Positions 15,828-27,899 are shown, counted from the first letter of the stretch. The stretch: DNA of 64,000 bases from Papio anubis (GCF_008728515.1 NC_044986.1:60687159-60751158); one strand, 5' to 3'. Translations and numbers: made by a program. The notes: generated by a model not told the origin, from the letters alone.

Positions 15828-16368
15828 GAAATACCATTTGACCCAGCAATCCCATTACTGGGTATATATCCAAAGGATTATAAGTCATTCTACTATAAAG
15901 ACACATGCACATTTATGTTTATTGAGCACCGTTCACAATAGCAAAGACTTGGAACCAACTCAAATGCCCATCAAGGATAGACTGGATAAAGAAAATGTGG
16001 CGCATATACACCATGGAACACTATGTAGCCATAAAAAAGGATGAGTTCATGTTCTTTGCAGGGACATGGATGAAGCTGGAAACCATCATTCTCAGCAAAC
16101 TAACACAGGAACAGAAAACCAAACACTGCATGTTCTCACTCATAAATGGGAGTTGAACAATGAGAACACATGGACACAGGGAAGGGAACGTCACACACTG
16201 GGGCCTGTCAGGGAGTCGGGGGCTAGGGGAGTGATAGCATTAGGAGAAATTCCTAATGTAGATGATGGGTTGATGGGTGCAGCAAACGACCATGGCACGT
16301 GCATACCTATGTAACAAACCTGCATGTTCTTCACATGTATCCCAGAACTTAAAGTATAATAATTAAAA
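15828..16368 (+). mobile_element. 5'-truncated L1P 3' end with 17-bp TSD
   Basis: About 540 bp of sense L1 covers the end of ORF2 and the whole 3' UTR, ending in a short A-rich tail. The direct repeat AAAAGTGTCTGGTTATA flanks it exactly (15811-15827 and 16369-16385), so this is a separate target-primed insertion and not part of the inverted fragment 140 bp upstream. Low decay suggests a young-to-middle L1PA. The open frames inside it (15838-16044 and 16066-16314) are ORF2 or 3' UTR shadows. Confidence 0.95.
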
Positions 16369-16385
16369 AAAAGTGTCTGGTTATA

Positions 16386-18917
16386 CGTGATTCAATGAGC
16401 ATCATTCTCAAATATGATATTCCAGGCAAAGAATTAGTCACATAACCAATGTTTCCATGTGTGCTGTTCAAAAGGAGGACAGATTCTTATTGAACCCATG
16501 CATATAACTATGCTGCCCAGAAAATAAGAATACTTAACTCTGAAAAGATCAGACAGGGAAATAAAGATATATGTTTCATTTCCTTTAACAAAAGCATAAT
16601 CTATTAAATTGTTATGAGGTATAAAGATACAGATAGATGATATTGCTGGAGAAAAGATGATAGAGTTCCTTATATCCCCAAAAGAGAACTATAACACAAC
16701 AATATTTCAAATAAAAACCAGAATTATTTCTCATCAGTTCATTCAGTCCTGTGTAATTAATTCTTGTTCCACTTGATTATGAGTTAGCAGTCTCATGAAC
16801 CCATCTGCTTTTCAACTAGAAATCTGAAAGTCCTGACTCAGTTCACTGGTATGATGTTAAAGTTTTTAAAGCAATACTATAATATCAGAAGACGGTACCC
16901 AAGAAACTTGGCATAGTCATGGCACTCTGAGACCATCCTTTATTAAAGTCAAAACATTCTGGCTTGTAGCTAGCACTTTTAGAGAAGCATCAAAATAAAA
17001 CAAAAACACTTTCTGTAGATGACAAAACTTAAAATAACTGTGGTTAATTTATTGCTGATAATTTTCAAGAGGTAAAGACCTGATAAGAGTTAACTATGAA
17101 AACCATGCAATTGACAAATAAATGTGTTTTCTGTGGTAGGCAAAGAAAATCAATAAAAACGGTTGATAAAATACCTTAAAACATAATAATTAACTCTGTT
17201 TTTAAAGAAGACTTGATGTAACATCTAATTTATAAAAATTGGCACATAATCTTTACAAAGAAAAAACACCCTTCAGATATAAACTATGATAATTCTGAGA
17301 CTTAGTATAACATGAATATATCAAACATATAGAGTGTACCAAGGATATATCAAGATGTTCCACTAAAGAGATGTAACAGTCCTGGAGTAGGTCCTGAACA
17401 TCTGCATATTAATAAAACCCCATAAATAAGTGATGTGAATACCCTTTTGAAAACCACTATGCTAGAAGATGCTAGATACAAATTAAATAGGTAAAGTTGT
17501 AACAAAATTAAACTTTAAAAAATATCTGAAATTATGGCCAATAGCACTATACTCATTATCTACTATCAGTCAAAGCAATACCAGGACTCTAAAACATATC
17601 TTTGACAGCTAATACATTGAAAAATATCCAGGGACTTTCCATACAGCATCTAATTCTTGAAATATGTATATCCCTTTGCCCATATGAATTTAACTCAGGG
17701 AAGGTTAAGTGTTCCTTCTGATTTGGCAGTGGTTCCTACACAACTCAGCAGTTGTAACATATCAAATGGGTCTACTTATCTAGCATCTCTCTTTTTAGAA
17801 AGTAAGAGAAAACAATTCTTTGTAGTTTTTCCAGGAACCCTTTGGGAAATCTTGAAGTCAGTTTTAGGTGCAAAAGATGTCATTTAGAATTCAATTTTAG
17901 GAAAGCAAAATATCAAAAGTTCTTAGGAGAGTTGAATACTTGATTAAGATAAAATCAGGGGTTACTGGGAAATAATAGTTGGCTACCTATTTATTCTAAG
18001 TAACAATAAAAGATTTTAAAAAGAAACATTGGAGGTAATAATGTAAAAATCTTAGCCCATTCAAAATTGAGAAAACTTTTCTTAAATAATCAAGGGCATG
18101 ATACAATCAACACACAACAGAGGGAATAATTTTGATAAAACACAGAACCCCTGCCTTCTAGGCAGATTACTCAGAAGATAAAGAAAGACCGTTTCCAGCA
18201 AAAACTTTTTATTGACCAATACTCCAAAACATGTGAAAAACCAAAAAACCTTAAAAAGCACATTATTTTTGAAAAGGTAATAGATAAACCCATTAAACCG
18301 TAGCCAGCTTTGACCATAGCAAATAAGATTCTCTTTCCAAAACCTTCTACAACTTTCTACATCCATTCAAGTTTTGTCCTACACTTTCCTCTTTGTCATT
18401 CCAGAGCAATTGGTCATTTTTCTTTAGGACAAAACTCTGGTCTTTTTTTCTCTTAACAAAAACACATTCTTCACACCTTGCATACAAAGTTTTACCTTTA
18501 CTGCCACTATTGTTTCCTGATACAACACAGATATTGATTATAATTTTTAACCAAAGTAACTTCTCTTTCACAGTCAAAACTAGGAAATGATTAATTGTAC
18601 GTTGCCTGTCACACACCAGTATTTTTCAGCAGACCAGCAGAGCTCATGAAAACTAATAACTTACTACGGCGATTTTCATTTCTTCTAGTACAACAAAGTG
18701 ACAAAAGTGAGCACATTCACAGACCCAAACATACATAGTCTCTCTGTATCATACAAAAATAAGAGACAAAAGTACTAAACTTAAAATTATGCTTAGGAAT
18801 TCATGCTTCAGCATTCTTTTACTGAGAAATAATCTAGTTATCTAATGTATATCCATTAATTAAGTAAATTTAGTATTAGTTCAAAGTTTTAAATTACCTA
18901 AAAATCTTAGAGACTAC
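16386..18917. other. Unassigned AT-rich DNA, 2.5 kb
   Basis: No recognisable gene, exon or repeat is seen. Several open frames (17657-17887, 18082-18366, 18347-18616, 18393-18590) overlap one another on both strands and show no domain. Confidence 0.5.
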
Positions 18918-19178
18918 CGAGGCAGGAGGATAATGAGGTCAGGAGTTCGAGACCAGCCTGGCCAACATGGGGAACCCATCTCTACTAAAAATACAAAAAT
19001 GTGCCTGGTGTGGTGGCAGGCGCCTGTACTCCCAGTTACTCAGGAAGCTGAGGCAGGAAAATAGCTTGAACCCAGGAGGCGGAGGTTGCAGTGAGCCGAG
19101 ATGGCACCACTGCACTCCAGCCTGGGCAACACAGCGAGACTGTCTCAAAAAAAAAAAAAATAAATAAAAAATAAAAAC
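18918..19178 (+). mobile_element. AluS, sense, 5' truncated
   Basis: This Alu lacks roughly its first 45 bases. It starts near the left-arm GAGGCAGGAGGAT region and continues through the right arm to an A-rich tail with TAAA units. Confidence 0.9.
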
Positions 19179-19388
19179 CTCACATGCTACAAAATATACT
19201 TTCTACTGAAATAAAATTTGTCAAAATAATGATTCAATTTGGCTAAACACATATTTAACTTTTTTCATCACATTAAACATTTGATAAAAAAGCTAGCTTT
19301 TTTGATCAGTAAGCCTGTATAAGTCTAGGAAGAACGACACAAATGGAATGAAAACATAGGCTAGTGTTATAGTTAATGCTAAAGGCAC

Positions 19389-19391
<3 letters not shown>

Positions 19392-19419
<28 letters not shown>

Positions 19420-19700
19420 CTGAGAAGGCGCTTTGCTCTGTCGCCAGGCTGGAGTACAGTGGAGTGATGTCGGCTCACTGCAAGCTCCGCCTCCCAGGTT
19501 CAAGCGATTCTCCTGCCTCAACCTCCCGAGTAGCTGGGACTACAGGCATGTGCCACCACGTCCAGCTAATATTTGTATTTTTAGTAGAGACAAGGTTTCA
19601 CTAGGTTGGCCAGGATGGTCTTGATCTCTTGACCTTGTGATCTGCCTGCCTCGGACTTCCAAAGTGCTGGGATTACAGGCGTGACCTGCCACGCCTGGCC
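19392..19700 (-). mobile_element. AluS (Sc-like), antisense, full length
   Basis: A poly(T) stretch from 19392 leads into a complete antisense Alu that ends in GCCTGGCC at 19700. Left-arm diagnostic bases fit AluSc-type sequence. Confidence 0.92.
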
Positions 19701-19747
19701 AACAGCTGTTTTTAGTAAACTAATAAGATTAAATTAGTCTATTTTGC

Positions 19748-19786
19748 AATTAAAACTCATGTAACTCACTTACATGAGTTTTAATT
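19748..19786. repeat. Perfect 17-bp inverted repeat, 5-nt loop
   Basis: The arms AATTAAAACTCATGTAA (19748-19764) and its exact reverse complement (19770-19786) are separated by CTCAC. It lies in AT-rich DNA 48 bp after the Alu and is not explained by a repeat family that I recognise. Confidence 0.95.
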
Positions 19787-20004
19787 CTTAAGGCATTTAA
19801 ATTAGTTTTTATGTGGTTTATTTAGCACATTGAAACTATTTAATATATAAATCCTAATGTTTGCAAATTTTAGGAATATTTAACTTATATAAATATTTTC
19901 TTAAGTCGGTCAGAACAAAGCTTCTTTAAGGTATTTTATAATCTCATTTGGTAATGCTACACAGAGGGAGAAGAATATTCCATACACGCAGATACATAAA
20001 AGTA

Positions 20005-20326
20005 GAGTTGGCCCTTAGTATCCATCTGTTCCACATCTGAAGATTTAATTGACCTGATTAAGAATAATGTGAAACATTTGAGTACTGAACATGTAAAAAT
20101 TTATTTTTCTTGTCACTATTCCCTAAACAATACAACACTTCATATAGTGTTTACATTGTATTGGGTATTATAAATAATCTAGAGACGATTTAAAGTGTAC
20201 AGAAGGATATGTGCAGGTTAGATGCAAATACTAGGCCATTTTACATCAGAGACTTGAGCATCTGTAGATTTTGGTGTCCATGGGAGGTGCTGGAAGCAAT
20301 GTCCCACAGATACAGAAGAATGATTG
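20005..20326 (+). mobile_element. MER2 (Tigger/pogo-type MITE), complete
   Basis: The copy matches the MER2 consensus end to end, from the GTTGGCCCT-type left terminus through TGTCACTATTCCCTAAACAA to the right terminus GATTG. TA dinucleotides lie on both sides (20003-20004 and 20327-20328), as expected for pogo-type transposition. It is non-autonomous, with no coding capacity. Confidence 0.9.
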
Positions 20327-20328
20327 TA

Positions 20329-21048
20329 CACAGAGAGGTTATAACTTTAATTATTGAATTTTGGTCCTGGGTTAGAGGAAAAACATAATTATAAAATTTG
20401 CCAGTCCTTATTAAAGAGACAGTCCCTTCTCAGTGTACATGAATTCTTAATTGATTTGAGCTCAAAATATAAAAACAGACAAACATAAAAGTCCATCAAA
20501 CCAGACCCTTTGTTATGTTTCACCCAAAGAAGAGAAGGTCTCTATGAACCACTTAATCATTTATAGAAATCACCAAATGGTCAGAACATAAAACCAAAAG
20601 AAGCCACCACCAAAAATTTCGTCAGTACTCAAAGGAATCAAACTCCTTACTGTGCTGCAGAGGGACAAGAGTCCAGACCAGAGGACCAGGAGAGAGACTC
20701 GATGTCGGGTCTTTAGATCACCAGTCAGGAAAGGATCACAAAGGGCTCTCTAAGGCGCTTCATTACCTAGGAGGAAATGAGGACCCAAAGGTGGGGTCTG
20801 AGCCTATCAGTGGCGTGGCACCAAATTGTCCAAGACACAATGCACCAGACAACTAAGGAGATGACTTTACGTAGGTTATTGCAGGATCCAAAGATTAGTT
20901 TCTCAACAGAGTGATTTTTCCTTAGACTTTTGTGGGGAGGGGCAAACAAGTTGCAGATGGAGTGATTTACAGCTGCGGTAGTTTTGCAAGTAGGAGAAGT
21001 TTCTGTCAGTCATCTGAATAGTAAGTGTTTCTGTCTATGGTTAGCTAG
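20329..21048. other. Unassigned segment, possibly old repeat interrupted by MLT1
   Basis: I could not name this stretch. The 20640-21048 part is less AT-rich and resumes a similar style after the MLT1 (21551-21720), which hints at one older element split by the MLT1 insertion. This is an inference only. Confidence 0.35.
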
Positions 21049-21550
21049 TGAATTAGTTTCCTATTACTGTTGTAACATATTACCATAAATGTAACGTATT
21101 AAAACAATACACATTTATTCATTTATTATTTTACAGTTCTGAAGGTCAGAAATCTGAAAAGCATCTCACTGGGCTGAGATCAAGGTATTGGCAGGTCTGT
21201 ATTCCCTTTGGAGGCTGTAGGAAATAATCCATTTACTTCTCTTTTTCAGCTTCTAGTGGCCACCTGTCTTCCTTGGATCACGGCCCAGTTCCTCCATGTT
21301 TGAAGTCAGCAATGTCAGGCCACCTCTCTAGTTCCTCTTTTTTTTCACTCTGACTTCCACATTTAAGGATTTTTGTGATTATAATACACCTTGGTAATCT
21401 AGAATACTCTCACTATTTTAGGGTTATCTGATTAGCAACCTTATCTCCATTTGAAACAATAATTCCCATTTGTATGTAAGTTTACATAGTCACACATTTT
21501 AGGAATTAGGATGTGGACATATTTAGCAGGTCATTATTTTGCCTACCACA
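21049..21550 (-). mobile_element. MLT1-type MaLR LTR, antisense
   Basis: The sequence begins with the complement of an MLT1 3' end (ATTAGTTTCCTATTACTG, then a TTATT-rich segment with CAGTTCTGAAGGTCAGAAATC) and runs to the GATGTGGACAT ... GCCTACCACA end. It is an old, diverged solo LTR of the non-autonomous MaLR group, with no coding region. Confidence 0.75.
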
Positions 21551-21934
21551 TTTAGTTTCAGGGGGATAAACAGTTCTCATGTCAGCTAATCAGTTAAAGA
21601 GGAGGATGTAGGAAGGCCTGTTAACAGGTTGAAACAAAGGGGGAGAGGGTTATGCTTGATCTTGTCACAAGTAAACAAGGGAGACATCCACAAATCTTAC
21701 CAATCACGAGAAAGAGAGAACATTGTCTTAGTTAAGTTGTATAACCAAGGATGGTTCTTTGTGTAAACCACTTCTTGAAACACAAAACAGTAGGTTTCAA
21801 AAAAATTGTTACTGTTTTCTGGGAGCTCAGGGCTTTGTTTTTTTTTTAAATAGAAAAAAGAGTAAAGTGTAGTAAGAAAAATTAAGAGGAAAATTAAGAG
21901 GCAGGAGCAACATAGAGATGCTGGGGCTAAGCCT

Positions 21935-22165
21935 TTTTGTTTTTTTTCCCAGACCACTGGAATTTGAATTCCTGCTCTTCTACTTGCAAAAATTGTATAA
22001 TCATGGGCAAGAGACTTAAACATTATAAGCCTTAAACTCCTTATCTTTAAAGTGAATATGATACAGTATCTGCTTCATAGCATGGTTAAGAGGATTATGA
22101 GATTATATATGTAAAATGCTTATTCCAGTGCGAGAAAGATAGTCAAATATTCAGTTAATGTTATC
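21935..22165 (+). mobile_element. MIR SINE
   Basis: The MIR order is visible: a degraded tRNA-related box region, CATGGGCAAGAGACTTAAAC, CTCCTTATCTTTAAAGTG, and the 3' GATTATGAGAT ... AAAATGCTTA segment. Confidence 0.8.
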
Positions 22166-22268
22166 TACTGTTAATTGATTAATGAATCACTCCGGTAAAA
22201 TGTCATTGGGTAAGAAAAAATATATGATGGAAGAAATAGCTTTTTGTCTTTTTTCTTCCTCCACTTTC

Positions 22269-22493
22269 TTTTTATTTTTTGAGATGGAATCTTGCTCTGT
22301 TACCCACCTCAGCCTCCTGAGTAGCTGGGATTACAGGCATATGCCACCATGCCTGACTAATTTTTGTACTTTTTAGTAGAGATGGGGTTATGCCATGTTG
22401 GCAGGATGGTCTCGAACTCTTGACCTTAGGTGATCCGCCCACCTCAGCCTCCCAAAGTGCTGGGATTACAGATGTGAGCCACTACACCTGACC
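22269..22493 (-). mobile_element. Alu, antisense, with ~80-bp internal deletion
   Basis: The T-run and first right-arm bases are normal. The sequence then jumps from GCTCTGTTACCCA directly to CCTCAGCCTCC, losing about 80 bp of the right arm. The left arm is complete. The direct repeat TCCACTTTC (22260-22268 and 22496-22504) flanks the element. Confidence 0.88.
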
Positions 22494-22504
22494 CTTCCAC
22501 TTTC

Positions 22505-22792
22505 ACTAATGCTCCTCTCAATAAAGCCCAATCACTGAGATAAGCTTAATTTGTTTTTGATACTTGAATCTTGGAAGATTCTATGTAATACATTGGCATA
22601 GTAGCCAAATTGCCAAGACTATACTAAGATTAGGAACTGGCAAGATAGAGGACTAGTTATCTGATGAGGGGCCTAGAATGTTCTTGAACTGGATCAGCTA
22701 CACAGGAACCTTGATGCTGAGTTCCCCATTAGATTTGTCTTGAGAGATTAACATCTTCTACTAGATAAAATTCATTCACATTACTTTCATAT
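22505..22792. other. Unassigned DNA between Alu and Tigger element
   Basis: Nothing recognisable is seen in this short gap. Confidence 0.5.
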
Positions 22793-23799
22793 GCCAACAC
22801 CACTGCAAAGTCAAAAATCTATGTGTAACTTTTGACTCCCCTAAAACTTAACTAGTAATAGCTTATGTTCACCAGAAGCCTTCCTGATAACCTATACAGT
22901 TGATTAATACATATTTTGTATGTTATATGCTGTATTCCTACAATAAAGTAAGCTAGAGGAAAGAAAATGTTATTAAGATAATCATAGGAAGAGAATATGC
23001 ATTTACAGTACTGTACTGATTCTCTTGATACCATAAGTTTACATCTTCTGTTTAAAAGATGAGTTAATTGTCTCCTTGAAATTGTACACAACCACAGCTG
23101 CAGACTTCAATCTATGGTACATATCAAACAATTCAATTTTTTCTTGTAGCATCGTGACTTTTCTCTGCTTCTTGATAGCATGCTTCATATGGTCCCATGG
23201 TGTTGTTGAAGCTTTGTTTCCCATTGTTTTTTGAACCAAAAACAATGAATAATACCGAAGAAATGGCAGAGATCACTTTTTACTTCAACATGCAATTTAC
23301 TGGACATATGGACGGCTCACTGGGAGACTCGCGTCACATGGTGTTCTAAGTGGATCTTGCAACACGAGCTCCCACAGTAGCAACAGGAGGTGGCTATGAA
23401 ATTATTACACTAGTACAGTATGTACTACAGTTGATTTAATGCAGTTATAATTTAATACTGAATCTACATTTGTTTACATTTCTCTCAACAGCAAATGTCA
23501 TCATGTATTATCTGTTTTTGTATGCATAAATTTTGATAAATTTTAACTTTTTATAATGGATTTTTGTATATTTTATGGCATTAAATGATAAAGTACACTA
23601 GTATCTACATACATTGCATGCATTCACAGCATACCTAACTTTGTCTGATTTTTTAAAAAAATATATTTCTAGGGAGCACAGTTTGTCTGGAAGTTTTTTC
23701 AAATTGTTGCAGGTCTCCAAAAGTTTTTTTCAATATTGCAAAAATCCACAGAAAAGTAGACCTGTGCAATTCAAACTTGCGTTATTCAGGGGCCAACTA
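22793..23799 (-). mobile_element. Tigger2-type DNA transposon, internally deleted, antisense
   Basis: The right edge (TTGCGTTATTCAGGGGCCAA, then CTATA) is the complement of the Tigger2 left terminus CAGTTGACCC. The left part near 22800-22870 (AGTCAAAAATCTATGTGTAA, then CTTTTGACTCCCCTAAAACTT) corresponds to sequence just inside the other terminus. At about 1.0 kb it is well short of a full Tigger2 (about 2.7 kb). Most of the transposase gene is missing, and only its N-terminal part remains. The outermost left terminus is degraded. Confidence 0.8.
23039..23245 (-). pseudogene. Tigger2 transposase N-terminal remnant (CENP-B/pipsqueak-type HTH)
   Basis: A 68-codon antisense frame inside the Tigger2 copy resembles the start of pogo/Tigger transposases: a basic stretch, then a TMLQEKIELFDMYHRLKSAA-like segment where Tigger proteins have their first DNA-binding helix-turn-helix. 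In complete elements this domain binds the terminal inverted repeats and is followed by a second HTH and a DDE catalytic domain. Neither is present here. The frame ends where the internal deletion begins, so it is a dead fragment. The family is related to CENP-B and the JRK/TIGD genes. Nothing suggests that this piece was domesticated. Confidence 0.7.
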
Positions 23800-25094
23800 T
23801 AACTGCTTTAACTGGTTGCATTTTATCCATTTCCTGTAACTTAACTTCTATGTATATAGAGCTAGCTGTAAACTAGCCTAAGTGAATCACATATCTCATC
23901 AGATGTTCCTACCCCCTTCCCCAATAGGATCAGATAATTCCCAGAATGTCTGCTAGATAATGCTGAATCATCTCTTTTTCCTGTTCCCAAGTCTTGGACA
24001 ATTTTCCTAACAATTTGAAAACATTGAGTCAGAATTCAGCAATATGGTGTGCAGAGAGAAATCAGGCAGGGTCTTGCAAGTGAATACAGACAGTCCGTTA
24101 TGAATGATTCATGACGCACTTCAGGACCAAACAGTACCCCCACATACTTATTTGAAAATATGGGTTGCTTTGATTCCAAACAAAGTCCATTATTTGAGTT
24201 CATGGCATATTTGAGTTTTTATGTACTTCTATTTTTTTTTTCATTTAACGTTTTTTTTTTGGCATTTTAAGTAACAAAATGCATTGTCTGCACGTATCCT
24301 GAACGATTCTTGGGCCATAAGGTTTCTGTGTCTGAGTCACTTTAGACTGTGCTCTTCTTTCCTATCATAATATTTGTTTGGCTAAAATGTCGCAGATTCT
24401 TACTTACCTTCATTGTTTCAGGCAACTAAACTAAAGATCTAAAATATTTTTAAAAAGCTTGAATGCATTTCAAAACAATTGATAGTAGAGAGAAGAGTCA
24501 GCAAAAGTGGGGCCATCCACATAACTGCCTGACCACAGTGTTTAAGTAGCTATTTTTCCTTTTAATTATAGAAATTAAAAAACAAATGCTAGGTAAATTG
24601 AAAAAATATAAAGCTGTCTGTGAATATGCATGCTTATCTAAATATACACACACGCAAGACTGACTTTCAAAAGTCAGAAAAATTATGTAGTAGTTTCTCT
24701 ACTTTAAAGGAAGGTAGCCTTGGGCCCAAGGACTGCAAAGCAGAGATAAGGAACTGCAAAATAATTCAGAATGAGTCTCTCTCCTGGGTGGTCAGTGGTA
24801 AAGCCTCTACTATTACATGTTCAGGTGCATATCATGAAATCGATTTTTTCCTCTTTTTATTATTTTTTTTTTAGTAATTTTTCTTTTGTAAGAGAAGCAA
24901 CATGCCACATAACTACTTAGATCATGGAAAATAGTAAAAGAGAATAAAGAATAATTAGCACGTTAATCATTATCAGTTCAGCTTATATTTCTGTTCAGAA
25001 ACTTCTGCTCCTTAGAGTTTGATATCCTTTACTCTGTGATCTAGATGTATTTAACAAATGTTTTTGTGGCTATTTAAATCATCTCATCTATATA
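23800..25094. other. Unassigned AT-rich DNA
   Basis: I recognise no gene or repeat. The region includes poly(T) patches at 24232-24260 and 24864-24874 and a small perfect palindrome ATGAATGATTCAT near 24100. Confidence 0.5.
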
Positions 25095-25344
25095 CAGTTG
25101 ACCCATAAACAACAGGGGTTTGAGTTGTACTGGTCTACTTATATGGGGCTATTTTTCAACCAAATGAGGATTGAAAATATGATATTTGTGCGATATGAAA
25201 TCTGAGTATACAAAGGGCCAAAGTTCTGTGTATGTGGATTTTGCAGGGCTGACTGTGGGACCTGAGTATGTGCTGATTTTGGTATATGTTGTAGGGGACA
25301 GGGAGTCCTGGAACCAATCCCCCACATATACCAAGGGATGACTG
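25095..25344 (+). mobile_element. Tigger-type MITE (MER8-like)
   Basis: The left end CAGTTGACCCATAAACAACA matches the Tigger2/MER8 terminus. The right end (TGGAACCAATCCCCCACATA ... GGGATGACTG) matches the other terminus of the group. A TA precedes the element. At about 250 bp it is a non-autonomous relative of the Tigger2 copy 1.3 kb upstream. The overlapping antisense frames at 25139-25391 are spurious. Confidence 0.8.
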
Positions 25345-26389
25345 TCGTTTTTTTTCTTTGCCCATCTCTGTGATCTTTTCTGTCTTAGCATCGCAAAATT
25401 AAAGATCCATTTGTTTTATAATCTGACCCTGTTTCAACTCAAAAGGATCTTATAGCCCATTTACTTTTTAAGGTATGATTATTATTACTATGAGCACTAA
25501 AAATAGCTTTATCTGTTCAAAAAGGAAAAATGTGGTAAGAGTCAGACATAGGCAGTGGGCAAGGTAGTGTCAGTCTGGTTGAATGTGTATGTGTGTGGGG
25601 AACAGAGGGATGGGAAACTTGATGGAAAAGGAGTCATTCTGGGTTAAGCAATTTCTAGAAGCTATCATATTTTTTTGATGAAATACAAAATGTCTTCTGG
25701 GGAAAACAGAAGTGGATGAGCAGTAAAATGACTTTTTACGGGCTGCAAACCAACCATTTAAGTTAATACATCAGTTTGCGTTTCCCTGAAGATATTATAA
25801 ATACAAATCAGATATGAAAGATATGAAAGGGGTGTCCAGTTCATTGGTCACAGATGCTCAGGGGAAACCATTGTCACCTCCCTGTAGCCTAGCTGAGACA
25901 GAACTTTCCATTATAACCTCTCTTTTCCTAGAGAAAGATCTTTTTCATGCATACTTTTTAACTTCAACAAAGCTACTGCCCTTCCAGGGTTTCAGTTCCA
26001 GTTCTCCCATCTTGCATGGTCCCCTGAAAGCTCTGGGTTACTGAGCTAAGTAGTTCCTTCCAGGCAGCTTTCTTCAGCACCCATCTTCTACTCTGGTTTG
26101 CATCTTCTTCCTTGAATTTTGCTCTTTAAGTATTTTCCTCACTTTCTTATGAGCTCAATGTTTGCTGAATTTTATGCAGCATTTCTTGGTGATCCTTAGT
26201 GTGAGGATTTTCAGGAACTTAATCTACCACACTGTCAGAAATGAAACTGAATGAGTACCTTTCAATCACTATCTTATTCTCTACTCAGCAACACTAGATA
26301 CAGTTGATGTTCTACCAAAAAGAAAAAGAAAAGCAAAAAGAAATAAAAGTCTACCTCTCTATTTCTGAGATTGCATGCTTTCCTAATTT
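25345..26389. other. Unassigned DNA
   Basis: No gene is supported. A 76-codon frame at 25814-26044 has no recognisable domain and no splice-site context that stands out. Confidence 0.5.
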
Positions 26390-26960
26390 CTTTCTATCTA
26401 CCTGACTTTTCAATTTCACTTTTCTTTACTGGCTCTTTCTCCTCTTTCAAATCTTAATACTAGCCTCCTTTCTCCATCTAGACATATTTTCTAGTTTACC
26501 TCATTTGCAAGGAGAGTTTTAAATAACATCTAGATGGGACCGTTCCCACATTTATTTCTATTCCTAATCTCTCTTTTCATCTCCAGGCACATAGATTAAG
26601 CTGTGCCCTTGACATTTCCTTTTGGAGGTCTCTAAGACATCTCTCAGCTCCGCTACCTCCTCTCTTATTGTTACTGCCAGTATTTCCCATCTCAAGAAAA
26701 AACATTTCCATCTACCTGGTTTTTCATTTTGTAGAGCTAGCAGTAATCCTTGACATTTCTCTCTCCTACCTCCACTTCCGTTCATCATCACCTCTGATCA
26801 GCTCTAACTCTAAGAAATATATCTAGTCTCTCTCCACATCTTTCTTATCTCCACTGCCACGGTTTTGGACCAATCCACAATGATCTACCAGATTCCTGGG
26901 TCAGTTTTCATATGTGTTTCATGGTTTCCATTATTTTTCTGACATTGTTTACATACTTAA
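26390..26960 (+). mobile_element. L2 fragment, sense
   Basis: This pyrimidine-rich stretch follows the order of the L2 ORF2 region: CTCCAGGCACATAGATTAAG, TGACATTTCCTTTTGGAGGT then CTCTAAGACATCTC, GTAATCCTTGACATTTCTCT, and CTCTCCACATCTTTCTTATC. It is ancient and heavily diverged, with no usable coding frame. Confidence 0.7.
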
Positions 26961-27899
26961 TTTTCTTCTGAGTAAAGTACTTTATACTTCTAAATTTTCC
27001 AATGTGTCATGACCTAACATGGTTATGTTCTAAATATCATATTATTATAATTTTGATCATATGTATAAAGAAGGAATTGTTAAAATAAATTTTTAAATTT
27101 CCAAATCATGGTCTTAAATATAAAATTAATATATTTTACAGAGGGGAATTCAAATATTTACACACGTGTATATAGATATGTGTGAAGTTATTTCCAGATT
27201 TATTCTGGAAAATGAGTCCAGAGTAATTCCTTCTACCCAAAAGACAAACATTTCCAGCAGACTTTTAAAAGTATGTTTTCACAAACACACACAATTTTAT
27301 AACCTGTGGGTTTTGTTTAAAAATATAGTGGCCTTCTACATCATTATTTTCAATTCTACTTTATAGCTTTTTGGTAAGAGAACATGTCATAGTATTTCTA
27401 CTCTTTGTTTCCATTAAATGTGAAGAACAGCAGTAGGGAGAGTAACAGATGTTTTTGGTTTGCTGGTTGGAGTTGTGCCTTATTGAGACTCATCTGATAG
27501 TGGTTCAAACTAGACTGGAAGAAAGACTGGGCAGAAAACCCCATTAGAACACGAATACAGGAAAGACTGATGCACAAGAGACAGAGAGTCCCAGTAGGAA
27601 TAGAACAAAGTACCTGAAATGTGAGTTGTAATTAGTGTATATGTGAGGGTGGGAGGTGAATGATGGCGTGAGATGGAGAGGGCAAAGGTGATTTCAGATG
27701 TAGGGAGATGTGACCACTAAGAAAATATTCACGGATTAGAAGAAGAAGCAGAGTTGAGGCAGGAGATGATGCAATAAAAAGTCACGCTGTGCTCTTCCTG
27801 GCCTCTCTTTCCCAGTGGAAATGAGTTAAGAAGTGGAGTGTACCTTGTAGTATACTCTAAGAGACATACAGAGTCTATTGGATTAGTGATGGCCATAAG
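26961..27899. other. Unassigned DNA
   Basis: No gene or nameable repeat. 27400-27840 is purine-rich and could be old antisense L2, but I cannot support that firmly. Confidence 0.45.

Noticed and set aside
18939..19624. Several Alu-derived frames
   Set aside because: Alu sequences typically give such frames in both orientations. No evidence of exonisation.
24094..24112. Small palindrome around ATGAATGATTCAT
   Set aside because: Too short (6-bp arms) to separate from chance in AT-rich DNA.
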